Assembly: GCA_964464245.1 (NCBI GenBank)
Contig: CAYXFH010000059.1
Location: 1-5,900, forward strand
Direction: 5' to 3'
Length of the DNA stretch: 5,900 nt
From: JAPLHV01 sp964464245
GTDB lineage: Bacteria; Caldisericota; JANLFM01
Below the pieces are notes generated by a model that searched no databases, had not been told where the DNA came from, and saw only the letters and a program-made list of their open reading frames with translations. A program made the translations under genes and the position numbers. Of the stretch, positions 1 through 3,931 are shown piece by piece. Numbering within the stretch: the stretch's first letter is position 1; each line of letters starts with the position of its first letter.

Positions 1-636
1 CACCGCGGCTGTCGCCTTGGGGTCACTTTCCCGGCGATCTCCGAGATGCAGATCCGGGCAATCATCGAAGCTGCCTGCGAAGTGGCCCAGGAAGGGCTGC
101 CGGTGCAGCCGGACATCATGATCCCGGTGGTCGGCGCCGCGCAGGAGATGAAGTATTTCGAGGAAATGACGCGCCGTATTGCCGATTCCACCATCGCTCG
201 CGCCGGCATCCAGTTGCACTACCTGGTGGGCACCATGATCGAGCTGCCCCGCGCCTGCGTGGTGGCCGACAAGATCGCCCAGTACGCCGAGTTCTTCAGC
301 TTCGGCACCAATGACCTCACCCAAACCGCCTGCGGCATCTCTCGCGATGACACCAAAGGCTTCATGGGCGCCTACGTCGAGCTGGGGCTGTACCCCAGCG
401 ACCCCTTCCAAAAGCTGGATCGCGAGGGCGTCGGCGAGCTGATGAAGATGGCCGTGACCAGGGGCAAGTCCGCCCGGCCGGAGCTGCAGATCGGCATCTG
501 CGGCGAGCATGGCGGAGAGCCCAGCTCGGTGGAGTTCTGCCATATAATCGGTCTGGACTACGTCTCCTGCTCTCCCTTCCGCTTGCCGGTGGCCCGCCTG
601 GCCGCCGCTCAAGCCGCCTTGAAAGAGAAGAAATAG
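1..636 (+). CDS. ppdK: Pyruvate, phosphate dikinase, C-terminal 211 residues (5' truncated by window)
   Basis: The frame is open from base 1 (HRGCRLGV... precedes the first Met at 46), so the gene begins outside the window and Met46 is internal. The fragment is the PEP/pyruvate-binding TIM-barrel domain of the PEP-utilising enzyme family. It shows MIELPRA (Glu at codon 81) and FGTNDLTQ (codons 101-108), the Mg/PEP-binding segments, and GICGEHGGEP with the acid/base cysteine at codon 167. The ending SCSPFRLPVARLAAAQAAL is typical of PPDK and differs from PEP synthase or PTS enzyme I. The cytoplasmic enzyme interconverts pyruvate + ATP + Pi with PEP + AMP + PPi, in gluconeogenesis or PPi-linked glycolysis. 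The full protein is usually about 870-890 aa. No terminator hairpin with a T-run follows the stop, and the next gene starts 38 bases later, so co-transcription with dgt is likely. Confidence 0.95.
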   Translation, partial: HRGCRLGVTFPAISEMQIRAIIEAACEVAQEGLPVQPDIMIPVVGAAQEMKYFEEMTRRIADSTIARAGIQLHYLVGTMIELPRACVVADKIAQYAEFFSFGTNDLTQTACGISRDDTKGFMGAYVELGLYPSDPFQKLDREGVGELMKMAVTRGKSARPELQIGICGEHGGEPSSVEFCHIIGLDYVSCSPFRLPVARLAAAQAALKEKK

Positions 637-642
637 GGGGGG

Positions 643-663
643 TCTTCTCCCCGGAAGAAGAGG
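643..663 (+). promoter_or_regulatory. Ribosome binding site of dgt inside a small hairpin
   Basis: The purine stretch GGAAGAAGAGG (653-663) is the only Shine-Dalgarno-like sequence before the ATG at 675, with a somewhat long spacing of about 11 bases. TCTTCT at 643-648 can pair perfectly with AGAAGA at 656-661 (7-base loop), which would partly mask this site. The stem is weak and may have no function. Confidence 0.35.
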
Positions 664-674
664 TTCTAGCCCCG

Positions 675-1718
675 ATGCGGGTGAGAGAGCAGTTGGAGGA
701 ATTGGAGGGCCTGACCCTTTCCCCCTTCGCCTCTTTCGCCCGCACCAGCCGGGGTCGAGAAAGGACCGAGGAGGAATGCCCGGTTCGCACTGCTTACCAG
801 TGTGACCGCGACCGGATCATCCACTGCAAGGCCTTCCGTCGCCTGAAAGGGAAGACCCAGGTTTATCCCAACCCCACCGGGGACCACTACCGCACCCGTC
901 TGACCCACACCCTGGAGGTCTCCCAGATCGCCCGCACCCTGGCCTGCGGCCTCCGCCTCAATGAGAATCTGGCTGAGGCCATCGCCTTGGGCCACGATTT
1001 GGGTCATACTCCCTTCGGCCATGCCGGCGCCTTCGCCCTGGATGAGGCGATCCGTCAAGTCCTTCCGGAGCGCCACTTCCTTCACCAGGAACAGAGCCTG
1101 CGGGTGGTCGATCTGCTGGAACGGCGCCTCCAAGCCGACGGCAGTGAACAGGTCGGTCTGAACCTGACCTGGGAGGTGCGCGACGGCATCCTTCACCATT
1201 CCAAGGGGGAGGATGATATCGATCTCGCCGGTCCTTCTACCCTGGAGGGGCGTCTGGTTCGCCTCGCCGACCGCCTGGCCTGCCTTTCCCACGACACCGA
1301 CGACGCCCTGCGCGCCGGCACCCTGCAACCGGAAGACCTCCCCGATCGCCGGCTCTTCGGCTTCGGCGCCTCGCGATTGATCGATGTGGTGGTCCAGGAC
1401 GTGATCGAGCGCAGCCGCGACAAGCCCGATATCCTCTTGGGGGAGGAGCTGACCGCCAAGCTGGACGCCCTCAATGATTTCCTCTTCCGCCAGGTCTACC
1501 GCGACCCCATCGCCAAACGGGAGGAGAGCCGAGCCGGCCGGATGGTGCAACTCCTTTTCCACACTTACCTGGAGGATCCGGAGCTGCTGGGTTTGGATCG
1601 CTCCATTGACCTGCCCACCCGCGAGCAGGCGGCGACGGACTACGTCGCCGGGATGACCGATCGCTTCGCCGCGCAGGCCTTCTCCGACCTCTTCCTGCCG
1701 GAACCTTGGGAGGGCTGA
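675..1718 (+). CDS. dgt: HD-domain deoxyguanosinetriphosphate triphosphohydrolase-like protein
   Basis: This 347-aa protein matches the short (about 330-380 aa) dGTPase-like family across its whole length. Family hallmarks in order are the N-terminal SRGRER (25-30), the DRDRIIHCKAFRRLKGKTQV region (44-63), HYRTRLTHTLEV with metal-ligand candidate H78, GHDLGHTPFGH with H107-D108, and EQSLRVVDLLE (139-149). These are followed by LNLTWEVRDGILHHSK (162-177) and ADRLACLSHDTDDAL (198-212), which supplies the last HD aspartate. The C-terminal DYVAGMTDRFA is also typical. The family hydrolyses dNTPs to deoxynucleosides and triphosphate in the cytoplasm; the exact substrate cannot be read from sequence. 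ATG 675 is chosen because MRVREQLEELE fits the usual N-terminus. It lies 38 bases after ppdK and probably shares its transcript. Its last 23 coding bases and the bases just after its stop are duplicated at 2173-2199. Confidence 0.95.
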   Translation: MRVREQLEELEGLTLSPFASFARTSRGRERTEEECPVRTAYQCDRDRIIHCKAFRRLKGKTQVYPNPTGDHYRTRLTHTLEVSQIARTLACGLRLNENLAEAIALGHDLGHTPFGHAGAFALDEAIRQVLPERHFLHQEQSLRVVDLLERRLQADGSEQVGLNLTWEVRDGILHHSKGEDDIDLAGPSTLEGRLVRLADRLACLSHDTDDALRAGTLQPEDLPDRRLFGFGASRLIDVVVQDVIERSRDKPDILLGEELTAKLDALNDFLFRQVYRDPIAKREESRAGRMVQLLFHTYLEDPELLGLDRSIDLPTREQAATDYVAGMTDRFAAQAFSDLFLPEPWEG

Positions 1719-1722
1719 AGGG
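1696..1722 (+). repeat. 27-bp direct repeat, copy 1 (3' end of dgt and its stop codon)
   Basis: This stretch starts TGCCGGAACC and ends GAGGGCTGAAGGG. It encodes the last residues of dgt (PEPWEG), the TGA stop and four bases beyond. It matches 2173-2199 at 25 of 27 positions by eye. Copy 1 is intact coding sequence, so it is the functional copy. Confidence 0.85.
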
Positions 1723-1914
1723 AGAATAATTGGGACATTATAGTTCCTTCTCATTTCAAGTGGGCGCCCTGCCAGCCTGCGTCAGCATGTCTCGCCCAGC
1801 TTCCCTGTAACCATGTCGACGATGATCTTAAAGAGTGATTCTTTCTCAAAATGAGTGGGTAAGGCAGTCTGAAGGTAACAAGGTTCCTGGGATTATCAAG
1901 GCTGACGACAACAA

Positions 1915-1980
1915 GTCAACTTGCGGCAGCTCGATAGCCCCCGGCAGCATGACAGCCCCCGGCAGGGCGTCCTGGAGAAT
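1915..1980 (+). repeat. Tandem repeat with 18-bp period (three units)
   Basis: CGGCAG recurs at exactly 18-base steps (1924, 1942, 1960). The units are 1915-1932 (degenerate), 1933-1950 and 1951-1968, and the last two share AGCCCCCGGCAG exactly (1936-1947 and 1954-1965). Read in the frame of unit 1951 they give DSPRQH then DSPRQG, followed by VLEN, but an in-frame TGA at 1903-1905 and another at 1996-1998 rule out a gene. The same architecture occurs in dnaG at 5342-5395. Confidence 0.75.
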
Positions 1981-2012
1981 AAGGCGTCACTTTGCTGAGA
2001 CAGCCCGTGCCT

Positions 2013-2033
2013 GGGCGGGTTTGAAACCTGCCC
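2013..2033. repeat. Inverted repeat, 10-bp arms, GGGCGGGTTT-type
   Basis: GGGCGGGTTT (2013-2022) pairs with AAACCTGCCC (2024-2033) around a single G, with one G-T wobble. It is followed by CCTACG. This kind of GGTTTGAAACC hairpin is, from memory, a frequent dispersed intergenic repeat whose translation appears as GAGFKPA-like strings in spurious small proteins; that recollection was not checked. Confidence 0.7.
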
Positions 2034-2060
2034 CTACGAAAACCACTCCGGCGTAAACCA

Positions 2061-2118
2061 TATCCCTGGGAGCGCAACACCCAAGAATGCCGCCTGGAGC
2101 GCCGCGGTCCCAGGGATA
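2061..2118. repeat. Inverted repeat with 11-bp arms and 36-base loop
   Basis: TATCCCTGGGA (2061-2071) is perfectly complementary to TCCCAGGGATA (2108-2118). A further GGTCCCAG at 2124-2131 repeats the GGTCCCAG at 2107-2113 and leads directly into the 41-bp palindrome. There is no T-run, so it is unlikely to be an intrinsic terminator. It may be the pair of ends of a very small repeat element. Confidence 0.65.
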
Positions 2119-2131
2119 GCGCCGGTCCCAG

Positions 2132-2172
2132 CGCCTAATGGGGACAGATTTCAAATCTGTCCCCATTAGGCG
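2132..2172. repeat. 41-bp palindrome carrying GGGGACAGATTT and its complement
   Basis: The 20-bp arms 2132-2151 and 2153-2172 are perfect reverse complements around one central C (2152). The core GGGGACAGATTT occurs at 2140-2151 and inverted at 2153-2164. The right arm ends exactly one base before the second dgt-end copy (2173). There is no T-tail and the loop is a single base, so this is a cruciform or recombination-type site rather than a terminator. GGGGACAG/CTGTCCCC motifs often sit near Y1 (REP-associated) transposase elements in other genomes (recollection, unverified); no such transposase is in this window. Confidence 0.9.
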
Positions 2173-2199
2173 TGCCGGAACCGTGAGAGGGCTGAAGGG
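2173..2199 (+). repeat. 27-bp direct repeat, copy 2 (decayed copy of dgt 3' end)
   Basis: It is identical to 1696-1722 at 25 of 27 positions and in the same orientation. One difference turns the dgt Trp codon region into an in-frame TGA (CCG TGA), so it no longer encodes the dgt tail and appears to be the non-functional copy. Together the copies bracket 450 bases (1723-2172). Confidence 0.85.
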
Positions 2200-2232
2200 G
2201 AGCAGGGGTTCATCGCAATCTCTTGTCATGAA

Positions 2233-2290
2233 TTGTTTTCATTGATAATGAAGTCTTTTGGCTGTATTATTTCACTATGAATGAAAACAA
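2233..2290. promoter_or_regulatory. Operator-like inverted repeats around the ATPase promoter and start
   Basis: TTGTTTTCATT (2233-2243) is an exact reverse complement of AATGAAAACAA (2280-2290), which is the start of the ATPase coding sequence just after its ATG. A second, tighter palindrome TTCATT-GAT-AATGAA (2238-2252) overlaps the -35 element. The AATGAA half-site thus occurs three times around the promoter. This could be a binding site for a repressor, including autoregulation, but no regulator gene is adjacent. Confidence 0.4.
2242..2270 (+). promoter_or_regulatory. Sigma-70-type promoter of the ATPase gene
   Basis: TTGATA (2242-2247, 5/6 match to consensus) and TATTAT (2265-2270, 5/6 match) are separated by exactly 17 bases. 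Transcription would be expected to start about 7 bases after the -10, at 2277 plus or minus 1, which is the A of the ATG. The surrounding bases are AT-rich compared with the GC-rich neighbours. Confidence 0.6.
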
Positions 2291-3566
2291 CTGGCAAACC
2301 AAGTGGTCCAAGGAACAGATCAAGGCCATGCTCCTAGAGCAGTTCCAGGCATTTTGGAAACGGGAAACCGGCGTGCTTCGAGAGGAACTCCAGCAACTGC
2401 TGAAAGCGGCCGCATTGCCCCACGCGGTGATCATCTCCGGTCTGCGCCGAGTTGGAAAGTCAACCTTGTTGGCGCAGATCGCCCATCATCTGGGAGAGAA
2501 GTCCTTTTACTACCTTAACTTTGAAGATGAGCGTTTCCTTGGTTTCCAGGCTGACGACGCGAATTCCCTTTTTCAGGCGCTGGTAGAAATATTCGGTGAG
2601 AAAACTGTCTTCATGATCGATGAAATCGAGAACGTCGTCGGCTGGGAACACTTCGTCCGCCGCTTTATGGACATGGGGTTCAAGTTCTACATCACCGGCT
2701 CCAACGCCTCCTTGCTCAGCGATGACTTGGGAAGCCGATTGACTGGACGTTGCTTGCCCATCGAGTTGCTGCCGTTTTCCTTTAACGAGTTTCTCAAGTT
2801 CAAGGGATATCAGGCGCCCGATCTCAATCGCCTGACCACGGCTGAACGTTCACTCCTGCAGCGCCGATTGGACGAATACCTCGAGCGGGGCGGCATTCCC
2901 GAACCGGTCAAGTATCCCGATCTTCCGTTGCACCGCGCGCTCTACGACGACATTTTGTACCGTGACATTGCTGCGCGCCATCACATCGAGGATCTACGGA
3001 CGTTGAAAGAACTGGCCTTCTGCCTGATCAGCAACCCGGGGGGGCTGATATCTTTCAATAAACTGAAGGGACAATTAAAATTGGGCAGCGTCAACACAGT
3101 GAAGAATTATATCGCCTACCTGGAAGCCAGTTGGCTGCTATTTGCCATCAACGTCTATGATTACTCTGTGAAGCGGCAGCAGATTGCCCCGAAAAAGATC
3201 TACGCCATAGACACAGGTCTGGCCCGCACCGTGGGATTTGTTTTCTCCCCCAATCGCGGCAGATTGCTCGAGAACCTCGTTTTCCTTGCCTTGCGGCGCC
3301 AGGAACGAGATATCTACTATCTTACCCATAAAAACGGCTATAAGGTAGATTTTTATCTGCCCCAGGCGGGTCTGTTGATCCAGGTCGCTCAAAATTTACA
3401 TCAGGAGCAGATAAGGGAAAGGGAAATCAGGGCGTTGACGGCAGCCATGTCGTCGTTGAACTTGAAGGAGGGGTTGATTCTCACGGAAAATGGAGAAGAT
3501 TCCCTTCAGTCAGGCAACATGACCATTCATATACAACCAATAGCCTCGTGGCTGCTAAAGAAGTAA
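2277..3566 (+). CDS. AAA+ ATPase with C-terminal DUF4143-type domain
   Basis: This 429-aa protein has the AAA_14 + DUF4143 architecture. An N-terminal extension (1-48) precedes VIISGLRRVGKSTLL (Walker A, GLRRVGKST 55-63), VFMIDEIE (Walker B, 111-118) and ITGSNASLL (139-147, sensor-like). Next come LGSRLTGR (151-158), LPFSFNEFL (165-173), the family signature YLERGGIPEPV (201-211), and a C-terminal domain from about 217. That domain contains YAIDTGL (309-315), RLLENLVFLALRR (329-341) and YKVDFYL (355-361). E332, D358 and Q369 are spaced like a PD-(D/E)XK nuclease core, but the final Lys is replaced by Gln, so nuclease activity is uncertain. Most members have no known function. No Shine-Dalgarno precedes the ATG; the promoter position implies a leaderless transcript. 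The gene looks less GC-rich than dgt and sits between repeats in an otherwise housekeeping cluster, suggesting acquisition. It has no partner gene here. Confidence 0.9.
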   Translation: MNENNWQTKWSKEQIKAMLLEQFQAFWKRETGVLREELQQLLKAAALPHAVIISGLRRVGKSTLLAQIAHHLGEKSFYYLNFEDERFLGFQADDANSLFQALVEIFGEKTVFMIDEIENVVGWEHFVRRFMDMGFKFYITGSNASLLSDDLGSRLTGRCLPIELLPFSFNEFLKFKGYQAPDLNRLTTAERSLLQRRLDEYLERGGIPEPVKYPDLPLHRALYDDILYRDIAARHHIEDLRTLKELAFCLISNPGGLISFNKLKGQLKLGSVNTVKNYIAYLEASWLLFAINVYDYSVKRQQIAPKKIYAIDTGLARTVGFVFSPNRGRLLENLVFLALRRQERDIYYLTHKNGYKVDFYLPQAGLLIQVAQNLHQEQIREREIRALTAAMSSLNLKEGLILTENGEDSLQSGNMTIHIQPIASWLLKK

Positions 3567-3568
3567 AA

Positions 3569-3580
3569 GGGGACAGATTT
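3569..3580 (+). repeat. GGGGACAGATTT copy downstream of the ATPase gene
   Basis: The same 12 bases form the core of the 41-bp palindrome (2140-2151, same orientation). The copy starts three bases after the ATPase stop codon and is followed by ATTTATTG. It places one copy on each side of the ATPase gene, in direct orientation. Confidence 0.75.
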
Positions 3581-3740
3581 ATTTATTGAGTACAGGCAAG
3601 CCGTTTTCCTCGCGGATCCCGTCGGCTGCCGATGGTTCAGCTACTGCGTACAGTTCGGCGGCCGTCAAGAAGAATGACTGGATGATAGTTCCCCTTGCCT
3701 TGGCCTTTCTGCCAGCGGGACAAATCGGGCGAAGAGCCAT
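3579..3740 (-). CDS. Possible small ORF or gene remnant of unknown function (53 aa)
   Basis: It runs from ATG at 3740 to TAA at 3579 on the minus strand. The translation begins MALRPICPAG and ends REENGLPVLNK. An amphipathic stretch (SFFLTAAELYAVAEP) looks protein-like, but no family is recognised. There is no clear ribosome binding site. Its stop codon overlaps the GGGGACAGATTT repeat, so the tail may be repeat-derived. The opposite strand is also open here, which weakens the case. It could be a decayed fragment or chance. Confidence 0.15.
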   Translation of the reverse strand: MALRPICPAGRKAKARGTIIQSFFLTAAELYAVAEPSAADGIREENGLPVLNK

Positions 3741-3801
3741 GCGACCAGTGCAAAAACACTAAAGCGGAAAAGAATGAGACTGATTTGACCAATGTTTCAA
3801 C

Positions 3802-3809
3802 GGGGACAG
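3802..3809 (+). repeat. GGGGACAG core copy upstream of dnaG
   Basis: This is the fourth copy of the 8-base core in the 2140-3809 interval (others at 2140, 3569 and inverted at 2157), followed here by GAATACTTGG instead of ATTT. No copy was seen in the ppdK, dgt or dnaG coding sequences. On its own it is short enough to be chance; the clustering is what makes it notable. Confidence 0.4.
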
Positions 3810-3931
3810 GAATACTTGGAGGCGGGAAGGGATCTGGGGGGCGTGGTCAAGAAGATAATTGCTGTCATCTGAAGATGTGACCCTGTTGGCGGCTGTCTCC
3901 TCCAGCGGAATTCCTGTATCCTTGAGACGGG

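Larger units (their letters stand above)
1719..2276. other. Gene-free repeat mosaic between dgt and the ATPase gene
   Basis: No convincing gene lies in these 558 bases. Predicted short ORFs on both strands run through inverted repeats and have no protein-like context. In order the region holds a copy of TAATTGGGACA close to the dgt stop (1727-1737), and a minus-strand open stretch of 36 codons (1785-1892) without a proper start. It then has an 18-bp-period tandem repeat (1915-1968), two inverted repeats (2013-2033, 2061-2118), the 41-bp palindrome (2132-2172), the second dgt-end copy (2173-2199), and an AT-rich promoter region (2230-2276). No T-tailed terminator hairpin was found after dgt. 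The simplest reading is accumulated non-autonomous mobile or repetitive DNA. Confidence 0.7.
3567..3931. other. Gene-poor gap between the ATPase gene and dnaG
   Basis: These 365 bases contain a GGGGACAGATTT copy three bases into the gap, a minus-strand open frame of 53 codons, and a second GGGGACAG at 3802-3809. Overlapping plus-strand open stretches (TTG at 3586 and TTG at 3695) have no ribosome binding site and no recognisable domain. A dnaG promoter should lie here, but nothing close to consensus was found: TTGACC at 3785-3790 lacks a matching -10 at the right distance. No terminator with a T-run follows the ATPase gene. Confidence 0.6.

Noticed and set aside
1717..1750. Possible terminator hairpin after dgt (GAAGGGA with TTCCTTC)
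   Set aside because: The stem is 7 bp with a wobble and a 20-base loop, and no T-run follows.
666..1754. A long minus-strand ORF of 362 aa lying antisense to dgt
   Set aside because: It mirrors the dgt reading frame in GC-rich DNA, has a low-complexity composition without any recognisable motif, and dgt matches a known family over its whole length.
1915..1968. CRISPR-like array
   Set aside because: Three contiguous 18-base units without unique spacers form a tandem repeat, not repeat-spacer units, and no cas gene is present.
1835..2229. Short ORFs on both strands in the dgt-ATPase gap (73 and 80 aa)
   Set aside because: Their translations run through inverted and tandem repeats (giving AGLKPAPT- and GAGFKPA-like strings), which typically produce spurious small ORFs; there is no ribosome binding site.
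3695..3880. 61-aa plus-strand ORF with several cysteines (CQRDKSGEEPCDQC)
   Set aside because: It begins with TTG without a Shine-Dalgarno, ends in glycine-rich low-complexity sequence, and crosses the GGGGACAG repeat; the cysteine spacing fits no zinc-binding motif I recognise.
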